DNA of 64,000 nucleotides from contig OY759225.1 in the NCBI GenBank assembly GCA_963662175.1, positions 124,001-188,000 on the forward strand, in the 5' to 3' direction. Below the pieces are notes generated by a model that saw only the letters and a program-made list of their open reading frames with translations, ran no database searches and had not been told where the DNA came from. The stretch comes from Aradus depressus (Eukaryota; Arthropoda; Insecta; Hemiptera; Aradidae). This document shows positions 33,933 through 44,492 of this stretch, piece by piece (position 1 is the stretch's first letter; each line of letters opens with the position of its first letter). The translations under genes and the position numbers were made by a program.

Positions 33933-35184
33933 CTTATGGGTCGACATTTTAAACTTATTACTGATCAGCGGTCTGTCGCTTTCATGTTTGACATGAAGCA
34001 CTCTAGTAAAATAAAGAACGAAAAGATATCCCGATGGAGACTGGAGCTCTCCCCTTTCAAATTTGACATTATATACCGCCCGGGGAAAGATAACTAGGCA
34101 GCGGATGCTTTGTCTAGGGTGTGCTCTACACTAGAGGGATTAGGCGGCAAGAATTTGTACAATCTACATGTCGAATTGTGTCACCCGGGTGTCACCCGAT
34201 TCTACCATTGGATGCGAACTAAGAACCTACCATATTCGGTGGACGATGTCAAAAGGTTGACAGCTACATGCCCTCAATGTGTGGAGCTGAAGCCCCAATT
34301 CTACAAGAATGAAGGCAAGCTAATCAAGGCCACCGCTCCGTTCGAGCGCCTCAACATAGATTTCAAGGGCCCTTTGCCATCTACCTCGCTACACCCTGAC
34401 GGTGATAGATGAGTTTTCACGGTTCCCGTTTGCCTTCGCCTGTGCTGATATGACAGCCTCCACTGTAATAAAAAACCTGCAACAATTGTTCTCCATTTTT
34501 GGTTTCCCATCGTATGTGCATACTGACCGAGGGACCTCCTTCATGTCACAAGATGTGAAAAACTTCCTTCACCGCCAAGGAATAGCCACTAGCCGCACAA
34601 CACCCTACAACCCTCAAGGCAACGGCCAGGTCCAAAGGTACAACGGCATAATTTGGAAGACGATGACCCTAGCTCTCCGTTCCAAAAGGCTGAATGTGGA
34701 CCGGTGGGAATCAGTCCTATCAGAGTCGCTTCATTCCATTCGCTCCCTCCTCTGCACAGCGACTAATGAAACCCCTCATGAGCGCATGTTCAGACATCAA
34801 CGTAAGTCGTACTACGGGGTATCGCTACCCTCCTGGCTAAGCTCACCTGGTCCCGTACTTATAAGAAAGCATGCTAGAGCAAGCAAGTACGAACCACTGG
34901 TTGAAGAAGCGCATCTCATAGAAGCCAACCAGGACTATGCGCATGTTAGGTTGCCCAACGGCACCGAGTCTACTATATCAATCCGGGACTTGGCTCCAGC
35001 TGGACCGACGGAAGCATTCCCTGAGAACTCTAAACAAGCACAGAGCGAGCTGGAGACTGCGGGGAGTCCTGTTGAAGACACATGGAGGCAGCCCCCAAGT
35101 CCGCTCCCCGAGGCTAACCAGCCTCTCCTCAGGCGCTCTACCAGGGCCCGCCGACCTCCCAGCTACCTGGCTGATTACGTCTGA
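33933..35184 (+). pseudogene. RNase H end and integrase of the Gypsy-type element
   Basis: After two stops (TAA 33930-33932 and TAG 34095-34097, within the DN-AADALSR motif) the integrase zinc-binding region appears (HPGVTRFYHW, CPQCVELK). The core follows after a frameshift near 34385: VIDEFSRFPFAF, VHTDRGTSF, and a DDE glutamate region around PYNPQGNGQVQRYNG. The last ~100 residues include the C-terminal domain with YAHVRLPNGTES and a basic tail RRSTRARRPPSYL. The second frame ends at TGA 35182-35184, 20 bases before the 3' LTR. Confidence 0.9.
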
Positions 35185-35203
35185 TGCTCCCAGCGAGGAA
35201 GAA

Positions 35204-35335
35204 TGAGATGATTTAATTTAAATTATACCATATGATCTCCACTATATCATATGTTACACTTTTATATTTATTCAGTTTGATTCTCGTTTCAATATGCCAA
35301 ATAAAGCCTTCGTTCAGAAAAGGTTTTTCATTTCA
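35204..35335 (+). repeat. 3' LTR (132 bp)
   Basis: Identical to the 5' LTR except for two positions near its start (TATACCATATG versus TATATCACATG). Confidence 0.95.
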
Positions 35336-35400
35336 CTGCGTATGTCGGGGTTAGTTCGTCTTGTATTTCGGTTTCAGTCAGGGAGTATGGAACCCCACGA

Positions 35401-35454
35401 ATAACAACTGCTCATCCACTGACCACTGCTCACCCACCGCCCACCCACTGCTCA
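35401..35454. repeat. Short imperfect repeat between the two duplicated segments
   Basis: Imperfect copies of CCACTGCTCACCCA fill the junction between copy A and copy B, as expected for filler DNA at a tandem-duplication joint. Confidence 0.6.
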
Positions 35455-35690
35455 CCCACACAATGCGTTGAGACCTCTGACGCGGTTTGACAGTCGCTAT
35501 AGTGTAAAAGAGACGGGATAATGGAGAATTGCCTTCCTCTCCGGGTTCTTCTGGAGCTAGACAGCACACAGCGGAGTGGGGCCTTTGTCCTTGTTCAGTA
35601 GTCTTGTTACACTGAGGACTGCGTATGTCGGGGTTAGTTCGTCTTGTATTTCGGTTTCAGTCAGGGAGTATGGAACCCCACGAATAACAA
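35455..35690. repeat. Duplicated Jockey ORF1 segment, copy B (empty site)
   Basis: Carries the same sequence as copy A without the LTR element, with a single CTGCG at 35619-35623. It is an internal empty site confirming the target duplication. Confidence 0.88.
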
Positions 35691-36159
35691 CGGAAAGTTT
35701 CCTGTCCTCAGGGTTCAGGGAAGTTTAGTATTTTACGTTATTTGTTTGGTAAAATTTGGTCAGTTTCCTAAATTCTTCAGATGTCATAAGGGATATTTTT
35801 ATTTTTTTGTGGCGTTGTTTTGTTTCGAAGGGAGAGGTTGTGATACTTTTAATGTCTGTCAATATTTTTTGTAAATCGTTAGTGTGTTGGTCGGTGATGA
35901 GTGCTGCGAGTGGCGCGAATGTGTTGTGCGTGGGTATAGTGAAATGGATAGCGTTCCTGTTCCTCTTGGGCTGGGTGTGGCTGGTCCCCGGCGAGGACTC
36001 TCCGCCGTCCAGCTGCATGGCTGTCTCCGGGAGAGCTGGGAACTCCGTGCCCTCTTCTGGAGGTGTTGGTCTCTTTGGCTGGCTCATTAGTTGGGGTGAG
36101 TTAGGCTGATCTGTGTTACCTGAATTCGGGAGTCGTTTTGAGGTTATCTGGTTGTCCAT
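35455..36159 (-). pseudogene. Jockey-type ORF1, N-terminal and central part (minus strand)
   Basis: ATG at 36159 (peptide MDNQITSKRLPNSG) opens 144 codons with the usual polar N-terminus, ending NNVKY at a stop near 35725. The same frame goes on with the conserved VIRGVPYSLTETEI and NKDKGPTPLC blocks, which parallel those of the plus-strand element at 2.8-4.0 kb. Further stops interrupt it. This is the 5' part of the minus-strand Jockey copy whose 3' parts lie left of the LTR element. Confidence 0.8.
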
Positions 36160-36165
36160 TTTTCA

Positions 36166-37214
36166 TGTTGCTCGGTTTTTCAGTCAAGTGGACGTTGGGC
36201 TTCATTCTCACCCGTCACACTTGGGTTGCAAACTATTTTCTTGGACATCAATTAATTAGATCTGAAGTTGTGAATGATGTTGGTGTATTTTTCGATACAA
36301 AATTAACTTTTAAATATCATATTATAACTTGTTCTTCACTAAAAATGCTTGGTTTTATTCTTGGGAACAGTAAACATTTCTCTTCCATTAATACAACTAA
36401 AATTCTTTTTACTTCATTTGTCCGCTCTCTTGTTGAGTCTGCTTCCTCTATATGGTCTCCTTATAAGGTTACCTATATTCTTACTGTTGAAAAAGTACAA
36501 CAAAAATTCATTCGATATGTTGCATTTAAATCAGGATCATCTGTACGTAATATCGACTATAATATCTTTCTCTCTTCTCTTAAATTAGACATTCTTGAGT
36601 CAAGACGAATCAAAGTCAATTTACCATTTTTTTCCAAATTGTTAAACAATAAAATTGACTGTTCGGATCTACTTTCACTTGTAAATTTCAATATTCCCTC
36701 ACGTACTTGTCGTTCATTTCTCCCCTTCTCACTTAATTTTCATTACACTGATTATGGGTTCTATTCTCCCATAGATCGATTTCAAAGGCTTGCTAATAGT
36801 ATTTCTGATGAATTTGATTTTTTTATAGACAATATTAATACTATTAATTCAATTCTTTAAAAATGGATTTATAAAGCGTAATAGTCCTTTTTAAATGATA
36901 TAATAGTTGTACTCAACTCATATATTTATGTTGTTTTGTTTTTTACATTCTTCATTTATTATTATTTCTAGCTATTACTTACAAGTTTTTCTTTTATTCT
37001 ACCCATAATTATTAATATATTGTTAATTTTATAACCAAATTGTAGTAATATTTGAATGTTTGTTAATTAAAGTAAATTTAAAATAATTGTTATATTTGTA
37101 TCAAAATAATTTATTTTACTTTTTGTTTTATTTATGATGTATTTTATGAGGTTATTTGTAAACCATTTTATTTTATGTAATAATAGGGTTCACCTGTAGA
37201 AATAAATAAATAAA
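36166..37214 (+). pseudogene. 5'-truncated LINE: reverse transcriptase C-terminal part and 3' UTR
   Basis: An open frame to TAA 36858-36860 encodes only the region after the catalytic box: VGVFFDTKLTFKYHI, LFTSFVRSLVESASSIWSPY and KVQQKFIRYVAFK, the thumb and C-terminal part of CR1/RTE/Jockey-type reverse transcriptases. The 3' UTR ends in (AAAT)n at 37199-37214, a short-repeat tail rather than poly(A), as in CR1 and RTE elements. It abuts the 5' end of the minus-strand Jockey copy. Confidence 0.8.
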
Positions 37215-37740
37215 AGCATGGGGAGGTGAATTACCACCTCACCCAGGTACTCATGGGACACGGTGGGTTCCGGGGGTACCTCCACAAAATCGGGGCAGCA
37301 ACAACACCAGACTGCCCCGCATGCCTTGGTGAGACGGAGTCGGCGGAGCATGTCCTCCTCAAATGCCCCAGATTTGAGGAGGGAAGGAAAAATCTGGAGT
37401 ACAGCATGGGCGCCCCACTGACTGCTACCAGTTACGTGGACGCTATGCTGCGCTCCCAGGAGTCGTGGGATGAAGGCTGCGATTTTACAGCACTCATCAT
37501 GGGCGGGTTGGCCCTCCAGGAGAGGGCTGACAAGGAACAGTAGCGGCAATAAAACAGAAGAAGGGGCGTTACCAGCCACCCTTCCTCCCTTCCGCGAAGT
37601 AATGACAGACTGTCAGTTCCGCGGAAGGGAATCAGGATCAGCAAGGAGGGGGTTTTAGTGGGTATGGTGAATCGGCACGAGTCCCACACTATCCAGGGCT
37701 ACCTTCCCTGGATGTGCGTCACAGCATTTCTCCCTCCAAT

Positions 37741-37789
<49 letters not shown>
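37215..37789 (+). pseudogene. 5'-truncated R1-like LINE tail
   Basis: Encodes the C-terminal zinc-binding region of R1-clade ORF2: LTQVLMGHGGFRGYLHKIG, then CPACLGETESAEHVLLKCPRF, a C-x2-C-x8-H-x4-C pattern. Stop at 37541-37543, a ~200-base 3' UTR, then about 48 A (37742-37789). Everything upstream is missing. The long uniform A tail suggests a fairly recent insertion. Confidence 0.85.
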
Positions 37790-37793
<4 letters not shown>

Positions 37794-38238
37794 GTAATTT
37801 TGCTCACTTTTATAAATATAAATAACTTTTCAAAAAATGACAGTAAATATTAAACATTAAACTCTGAATAACATGAAAACTATAACATAGAAAACCTTCA
37901 TTAAAACCACTTTCAACTTTGGAGTGCATTCATAAATGAATAAAAAATCATTGAAATAGATACATCTATGTTTTGTATAAATCCACTTTTGAGAATCTCT
38001 ACAACGTTTACATACATCTATGTTTTGTATAAATCCGCTTTTGAGAATCTCTACAACGTTTACCGACGAAGGGCGTCGCTTGCTCTGTGAACTGGGATAC
38101 AGTGTGGGTTCTGTAAGTTATGCATGAATATATGTGTGTGCGCTGATAGTTTTAGGATAATTTCAGATGGTTTGTTTTAATTGCAGTGAATTCAACGTAA
38201 CGCTTAATTTTAATTTTTTTTTTTTTTTTTGTCCACAG
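37790..38238. other. Spacer, 49-bp tandem duplication and possible 5' UTR exon
   Basis: ACATCTATGTTTTGTATAAA with its downstream TTTTGAGAATCTCTACAACG is duplicated at about 37965 and 38014. The sequence up to GGGTTCT/GTAAGT (donor at 38113) may be a non-coding first exon of the zinc-finger gene that follows. Confidence 0.45.
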
Positions 38239-38325
38239 ATTCCGAAGAATGAAATATGTACACCAAAGAAGAAGGAGACGTTTATATTAAAGAAGAACCC
38301 GAACTTGCAACAAATGATGATTGCG
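38239..38325 (+). CDS. First coding exon of a probable zinc-finger gene
   Basis: A strong acceptor (T-rich tract and TCCACAG, ending 38238) and a consensus donor (GCG/GTAAGT at 38326) bound an 87-base exon. ATG at 38256 follows an in-frame TGA, fixing the start. The 23-residue peptide contains GDVYIKEEPE, a SUMO-site-like motif common at the N-terminus of insect zinc-finger regulators. It ends in phase 1 (G left over). That phase fits all three zinc-finger exons at 40887, 41846 and 45277. Confidence 0.6.
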
Positions 38326-40601
38326 GTAAGTCTGTTGTTCTCTCAATTTAACAAACCTCTTGTTTATTTACATCATTGATTAATGTTTTAGTTCCGCAGC
38401 TAAAGGGGAAGTTAGGTAATCGGCCAGAAATTCCATGCGGAATGAGTTTCAACGGAATTTGATGTTTCCGACCTGATTCCAAAAATTAAGAAAATATTAG
38501 TCGGTGAATCACCGTCAGTCGACCATTCGCGCTAATATTCAACAGTTGACTTACATAGGGGCTCCTAAATCCTCCTACTGAATTTCGTGCCGATACATTC
38601 ATGACATTATGGTTTTTGAATTGAGCCCCCTTGAAAATTAAAAAGTGTCGGCCTAATGGGGTTTTGAATTTACATAAGAACTTTTGTGTCGATACATTGA
38701 TTATAACTAGATAGATTTCTGTTAACCTGAATTAGAAGGAACCAATGGTAAAGGTTCTTTGTTTCGTGGCTTGCCAACTTTATCGAAGCAGATCCAAGCA
38801 CAAAAACTCTGGTCGTCACGCTTCCTCCTACTTCGTTTCTTTGTCTTTCCTACCAAGTCATACGGGGGGGAACTTATCTTATATAAAGTTTTCAGTGAAG
38901 TTTCATGTTTTCCGACCCCCTGAATCAATAAATGAAGAGAAAAAAAGTTGGTGAGTCATCGGCTTATGTACTTCCCACCACGAAATAATCTTAAAGCTAA
39001 GTTAGTTCTAAAACGCAATATTTAACTTACATAGTGGCTTCTGAATCCTCTTACTAAATGTTGTGTCGATATATTCATTATAATGGCAGTTATTAGATTT
39101 TTTCTGTTAAGCCATCCCCTAGGTCCCCCCTTTCCTTTGGTCGATTTGGCTGATAAACAATAGGTTTCGTCGTTATAGAGTTGTGGATTCGCATATAAAA
39201 TTTCGTGTAGAATATATTTATTCTATCGGAAGTTATGTGTTCACAGACAGACATTTTTTTTCAAATTTGGAATCTGGAGGTCGGAAAAAATGAAATTCCG
39301 TTGAAAACTCCGCATCGAATTATTGACCGATAGCTGATGACGTAAAAATTTTGTGTATGATAGAATGAATGTATCGATACGAAATTGTTTTGTATATGTG
39401 TATCCAGAACCCTCCAAGGACACCTGACCTAAAAATATGTAGGAAAAAACAAGAAGATCATCAAACTGAAGACAAGAAAAAGCAACATTTATAATTGCTG
39501 AAATTATAAAAATAATGGAAAATTACAAAGAAAGAAATTAAATCATATCGAAGGAACTTGAGTAATATTCAAAGAAAAACTTATATCACAAAATCAAAAG
39601 TATCATTTATTAATGAATAATTGAGTATTTTCGTTGGGACATAAGCCGATGTTAATTCTGCAATAAGAAGACTGAAAAAGGTGTATTAAAAAAGGCATTG
39701 AGAACAAAAAAGTAATTTTTTGACCAGATATATTTAATATTAAATACAAATCTATGAACGGTTTTATATTACATTTTATATTATTTTTAATATATTAGTT
39801 AAAATTAAGTGGCAATAAATATTTATCTATTTTTGTTTTCTTAACTTAGCGGTCGTTACTCAACTGTATGTTTAGAATAACAATTTTCTAACTCAGACAA
39901 CAAAAATATTGTATTGAAACGTCTCACACATAAGAAGATTGTGTTTTGAAAGAATTTAAATTTTCCGTTCCTAATTTTACAAACATTATCATTTCATTGG
40001 AGCTTAGAACACAAATGATGTTGTCATCTTGGAGATCTGTAATGAGCTCTTAGACAAGACAAAAAAAGTATGGTTCCAGTACATTAATTGTAATATAAAT
40101 ATTCCCATCGCTTCTGGAATATTTTGTATAAAATTGAGAAAAAAAAAAAAAAAAAATCGGAGATATTTCAGGAAAATGTTTTTTTGAGATATTTCCCAAC
40201 TTTTAGTAACAAAGATAATAAAAAAAAAAAGTTTTCTTAACGAACATTAATAAAAAATGTATTTTAAAAAAATTTTATTTTCAAAACCAGCTAAGTCCAA
40301 GAATTCATTTCTAAAATGAAGTCCACATATTATGATGAAAAGTATTGAATCTAATAAGGTAAATGTACCCATTATACCGTGACTTTAAGGATTTCGCGTT
40401 GTTTAAACAGACGATACAACTGAAATATCGATGTAATATCGATAATTATAAGCAAACAAAAATACTTTTTTTTCTACAAAATTGGATAAATTCTTATTTC
40501 ATTTTCAAACCCGGCTAAGTCCATTTATTTATTCTGGAAAGTGCTAAATCCAAGTTGTTTATTTTCAAAACCGGCTAAGTCCAAACATTTTTTGCGTTTT
40601 C
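38326..40601. other. Intron-like DNA with dispersed repeats
   Basis: Contains copies of the ATTCATTATAATGGCAGTTATT / GGGGCTCCT(A)AATCC repeat (38530-39240) and poly-A tracts near 40140 and 40220. Short AACCGGCTAAGTCCA repeats lie at 40290, 40508 and 40570. No exon seen. Confidence 0.45.
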
Positions 40602-40737
40602 TGTGTGTATTCACTTACAAAAAGTAGCCGGACTACAGAAATTAAAAGTTATTTCTATCAGCAATACGCCAACTATAGTGTTTATTATTTTTTTGAATAT
40701 GCATGCACCTGCAGAGTTGTTTGTTGTTTTCCCAAAG
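40602..40737. repeat. Duplicated segment X, copy 1
   Basis: TGTGTATTCACTTACAAAAA through GCATGCACCTGCAGAG recurs at about 41150-41285. In the second copy it is fused to the end of zinc-finger exon copy 1. Confidence 0.8.
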
Positions 40738-40886
40738 TTTAATGAATAAAAAAAAAATCAGCTAAATAAACACTTACTATATATCTATGGTCACAGGGAA
40801 TAAGTTGCTAAGTCGAAAAATGGACAAAATGATTCAAGAGTACTGTGGCTTTAAACCTTACATATGTTTATTTCCTTCTGTTTCAG

Positions 40887-41332
40887 GAGATATAGTTGGC
40901 TTCTTGCGGATGGTGTGTGTTCACTGTGGTCATACGTCAGCCAGCCTAGGCAGACTTAGGAAACACATTGTTTGGAGGCATATGAGAGCCGTCTGTCCAC
41001 AGCTGGACATATCATCGTCATCGGAAGGCAATAATGAAAGATCTTTGATTTTGAGTGTGCAGAAACCGTTCCAATGTTCATTGAGTAGATTCACTTCTGA
41101 ACTAGCTAGCAATTTGAAGACGCATATGTTGATATATACAGGAGAGAATGTGTGTATTCACTTACAAAAAGTAGCCGGACTACAGAAATTAAAAGTTATT
41201 TCCATCAGCAATACGCCAACTATAGTGTTTATTATTTTTTTGAATATGCATGCACCTGCAGAGTTGTTTGTTGTTTTCCCAAAATTTACAAAAGTGGACT
41301 TAGCCCGTTTTGAAACTAAGCCCTTCATATAA
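40887..41332 (+). CDS. Zinc-finger 3' exon, copy 1 (partly rearranged)
   Basis: Acceptor TTCTGTTTCAG ends at 40886. The frame continues phase 1 from the exon at 38239. The first C2H2 finger is CVHCGHTSASLGRLRKHIVW plus H. A second, degenerate finger follows (FQCSLSRFTSELASNLKTH). After IYTGEN the frame enters duplicated segment X and ends at TAA/TGA 41332 with 60 unrelated residues. So this copy has lost the third finger by rearrangement. C2H2 fingers bind DNA. Confidence 0.5.
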
Positions 41333-41845
41333 TTGTCCGGAAAATAATAATCCTAATCCATCCATGCAGACTAGGTGAGAAAATAACGGAAGAGCTGAAC
41401 TTTGTGGGGAGAAGTTGACATCTTGACAAATTCTCAGTTGATAATCTGTAAACAGAAAACGATATTAATAATACAATTAACAATATTTCAGAGGAAGAAT
41501 TATTATTTGTGTTGCTAATTACATGGTTTTTAATTATAAAAATAATGAGAAAAAAACAAGTGAAGTCTATGGATAAGAAGAAGAAAGGGCTTATAAATCT
41601 ATAATGAAGAATTTGTAAATATTTGTTGATTTTATAGTCAGAGAGTCATTATTTACCTACTAAACACCTAAAAAAAAATACGTTTTTAGGACTAATATCT
41701 TGAGATATTAGAGATTTAAGAAAGAAAAGTTTAATGAATAAAAAAAAAATCAGCTAAATAAACACTTACTATATATCTATGGACAAAATGATTCAAAAGT
41801 ACTGTGGCTTTAAACCTTACATATGTTTATTTCCGTCTGTTTCAG
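41333..41845. other. Intron-like DNA; duplicated leader of the second zinc-finger exon
   Basis: TTTAATGAATAAAAAAAAAATC to ATATATCTATGG (41730-41780) repeats the sequence at 40738-40790 that precedes exon copy 1. Otherwise unremarkable. Confidence 0.5.
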
Positions 41846-42219
41846 GCGATATAGTTGGCTTCTTGCGGATGGTGTGTGTTCACTGTGGTCATACGTCAGC
41901 CAGCCTAGGCAGACTTAGGAAACACATTGTTTGGAGGCATATGAGAGCCGTCTGTCCACAGCTGGACATATCATCGTCATCGGAAGGCAATAATGAAAGA
42001 TCTTTGATTTTGAGTGTGCAGAAACCGTTCCAATGTTCATTGAGTAGATTCACTTCTGAACTAGCTAGCAATTTGAAGACGCATATGTTGATATATACAG
42101 GAGAGAAGCCTTTCCAATGTAAGTTGTGCAACTACAGTTGTAGACAAACTAGCCTTTCCATGGTAAGTTGCGCCTTTTCAGTTGTAGAGCATCAACCAAT
42201 TTCAAGATGCATATGTTGA
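41846..42219 (+). CDS. Zinc-finger 3' exon, copy 2
   Basis: Starts after CTGTTTCAG with GC, giving the same phase as copy 1 and almost the same sequence through IYTGE. It then continues with the classical linker TGEKPFQC and a third finger start CKLCNYSCRQTS. The frame ends at TGA 42217-42219. A further finger-like piece in another frame (ASTNFKMHMLIHKGKKPF) lies just after, so this copy also carries an indel. The FQCKLC codons contain GTAAGT, which might act as a donor. Confidence 0.5.
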
Positions 42220-43314
42220 TACATAAGGGGAAGAAACCTTTTAATGTAAGTTGTGCAGCTATGGTTAGTCGGGTAAAAAGGCCGGAGCTGGCTCAAGAGC
42301 TCATGCGCAAGATGGCGGCCGCCACAGCCCCATGGCCTTGCCCCACGCTCCCACAACATTTCCTTTCCTTTGGCCTTGGTTTGTTAAATACAGTGTAAAC
42401 TCCATTTAACGTCACTCGCTTTAACGACAAACTCCCCAAACCATCGAAATTACTTGAATCTGGTTGGTTTACCTTGTTGTTCATACAATGATACACTCTA
42501 TGTAGCATCACACCCACTCTAAATAACGACAACAACACGTCATTACTAAGCAATAAACAGTATTTTCAAGTTGCAGAAATTAATAAGAACTGCAGCTGTG
42601 TATGTTCTTTTGTTTGTTATTTTGTTGCTTTATTGTCTACCACGTATTACCTCGACTGTCGGCATCATACGTACCGAAGATTCTAAGAAATTCGTTCTTT
42701 TGTTTGTTGTGATTACCTTGCACGTGTTTACCTCGGCTGCTAGACTTTTTGTATAACCGAGTTGATCCCACAGTATCCGAAGATATGAATAAAATACATA
42801 AGAAAATGCAATTAAAATAGTGCAGCAAAAAACGTTAGACGAAAATAACAGACTTTACGCAATAAGCGTTGTTATTTGTATCAATATTAATGTTTGTTGT
42901 TATACTTTATTAGTAAATACATATTATAATAGTAAAATACTATTAAATGTAATGTAATATGTATTGATTTTTGAGGAGTTTGGAGCCAGAGCGGAGCAAC
43001 CCACAATTTTTCGGAAAATGAGTTATTACCATCATGATGTTGGCATAGGTTCCTTTTTTTCAAAACGAGTGTGGATCACTTAGTTTCTTCACTTCAGTGA
43101 TAGATAGATAGCAGCACTTTAAGTTTAGTCCACAAGTATTTTGTGCATATATTTTCAAAGTCACAATGGATCATACGGCTTGGTCCACTCTGGTTCTTTG
43201 TCTACAATGAACAGCAGCAGCAAATTCAATGATTTAGTTAGTGTTATGTTTCTAACCAATAAAGGTTTATTTATGTGAATATGTTTATATCTAAAATATT
43301 TAGTACATAATATC

Positions 43315-43911
43315 ATGGCGAACGAGGATGGAGCAATGCATAGTGAACAAGAAAAAAGGACTGGTAACAACATCCATAAATTTAGAAAAGTAAGAGCACG
43401 CCTTAAAGGACAAATTACAAGGATAGAGAACTTAATTAAAATTAACTGTATTCAGAAAATTTCCGAAGTAAATGAAAGGCTTTTGAATCTGGAAGCTATA
43501 CGGGACAAATTTGCGACAGTTCAGGAAAACATAGAACTTTCAGTAGAGGATGAGAATTTACAGGAGGAACTCGAGGTAAGGTACGAACTAGAGGATAGGT
43601 TGGTGGCAGTGAAGGTAGGGCTACAGGATTTGGGATCCCTCATGTCAGAGTCAGAGAGCAGACGGGACGGGGTCAGATCTGAAGCAACCTCACAGGTTAC
43701 TTCTAGCTTGAACTTCGTACCTTTTCACGAGGAAGAGACTTTCTCTAATTTTATAAAACGGTTTGAAACTTTTATGTTTTTGAAGCAGCAAAAAGATCCG
43801 AAATTTATAATTTATACCTTTTTACAGGCATTGCCACCTAAACTTCACGAAAAATTATATGACATCGACTCCGGACGATCCCAGGGAGATAGCTTCAGCT
43901 ATTATCAATAA
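43315..43911 (+). CDS. Gag-like ORF (198 codons) inside nested inverted repeats
   Basis: ATG 43315 to TAA 43911. Residues about 22-90 form a helical region (RARLKGQITRIENLIK, LEAIRDKFATVQENIE) like the DUF1759-type N-terminal gag of BEL/Pao elements. Residues about 140-190 (VPFHEEETFSNFIKRFETFM, FLQALPPKLHEKLYD) look like the capsid part of Gypsy-type gag. The frame is shifted near 43865 and then ended by a palindrome; more gag-like sequence follows to about 44030 in another frame. There is no protease or polymerase nearby. It may be captured gag sequence or a relic. Confidence 0.6.
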   Translation: MANEDGAMHSEQEKRTGNNIHKFRKVRARLKGQITRIENLIKINCIQKISEVNERLLNLEAIRDKFATVQENIELSVEDENLQEELEVRYELEDRLVAVKVGLQDLGSLMSESESRRDGVRSEATSQVTSSLNFVPFHEEETFSNFIKRFETFMFLKQQKDPKFIIYTFLQALPPKLHEKLYDIDSGRSQGDSFSYYQ

Positions 43912-43930
43912 GTATTGATAATAGCTGAAG
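43893..43930. repeat. Perfect 18-bp palindrome with a 2-base loop
   Basis: CTTCAGCTATTATCAATA, AG, then its exact inverse. A third partial copy AGCTATTATCAATA follows at 43931-43944. The gag-like ORF stops inside it. Confidence 0.9.
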
Positions 43931-44492
43931 AGCTATTATCAATACTTACTTCAAGAATATTTAGAGCCTCAACCGAGCGTTTGGACGTCCCAACATAAAT
44001 TTATTTCTCGAACGCAGGAAACGCTTACGTCCTGATGTTTGGAAGAGAAGTGAAGACCCGACTGAGGATGAAGATCTGACCCGACTGAAGATCTTCACAA
44101 TCAAATCAAATTTGAGACTCAGTCCGACAAAAATGACAAACTTAACCAGGAACTGCACTTACATCAACAGAAAGCTGATGAAGTTAGGAACAGTATGACT
44201 GCAGATGCAAAGACTCCATTTATTGATGACGACACTACAGTTATTTCATTTGATTTATTCTAAATTCTTCACTATTCTAAAATTTCATATATAAATAAGT
44301 ATTTGGGGTCCATTTATGGAGATGACAAAATGTACTCAATTTTCAATTGCCATTTTCTCCCTGTTCAGTTTCAACCAGTTGGTCCGCTCTGGCTCCAAAC
44401 TCCTCATTTCTTCTCTTCATTTAACGACAACTCTCAATAACGCCGTAAAATGCGCAGTCCCTTAAGTGTCGCTATATAGAGTTTACACTGTA

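Larger units (their letters stand above)
31555..35335 (+). mobile_element. Gypsy (Ty3)-type LTR retrotransposon, complete but mutated
   Basis: Two 132-bp LTRs (31555-31686 and 35204-35335) start TG and end CA and differ at two positions. A 5-bp target duplication CTGCG flanks the element (31550-31554 and 35336-35340). A purine tract GCGAGGAAGAA precedes the 3' LTR. Order inside is gag, protease, reverse transcriptase, RNase H, integrase, the Ty3/Gypsy order. There is no envelope gene. Three nonsense codons (TAA 32007, TAA 33930, TAG 34095) and one frameshift (near 34385) inactivate it. Confidence 0.95.
42972..44405. mobile_element. Nested unit bounded by perfect 24-bp inverted repeats
   Basis: GAGGAGTTTGGAGCCAGAGC and four more bases at 42972-42995 is exactly inverted at 44382-44405. 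The 1.43-kb unit contains the gag-like ORF. No convincing target duplication is seen beyond T-rich flanks, so whether it moved as a unit is unproven. Confidence 0.6.
42391..44490. mobile_element. Pogo-like non-autonomous DNA transposon (2.1 kb)
   Basis: Inverted ends CAGTGTAAACTC at 42391 and its complement ending at 44490, with TTTAACG...CGACA motifs just inside, resemble pogo/Tigger termini. TA lies on both flanks (42389-42390 and 44491-44492), the Tc1/mariner-type target site. No transposase is present. The interior holds a second element and a gag-like ORF. Confidence 0.8.

Noticed and set aside
35725..36110. Plus-strand open frames across the Jockey ORF1 region
   Set aside because: They are shadows of the minus-strand ORF1, which has the conserved motifs.
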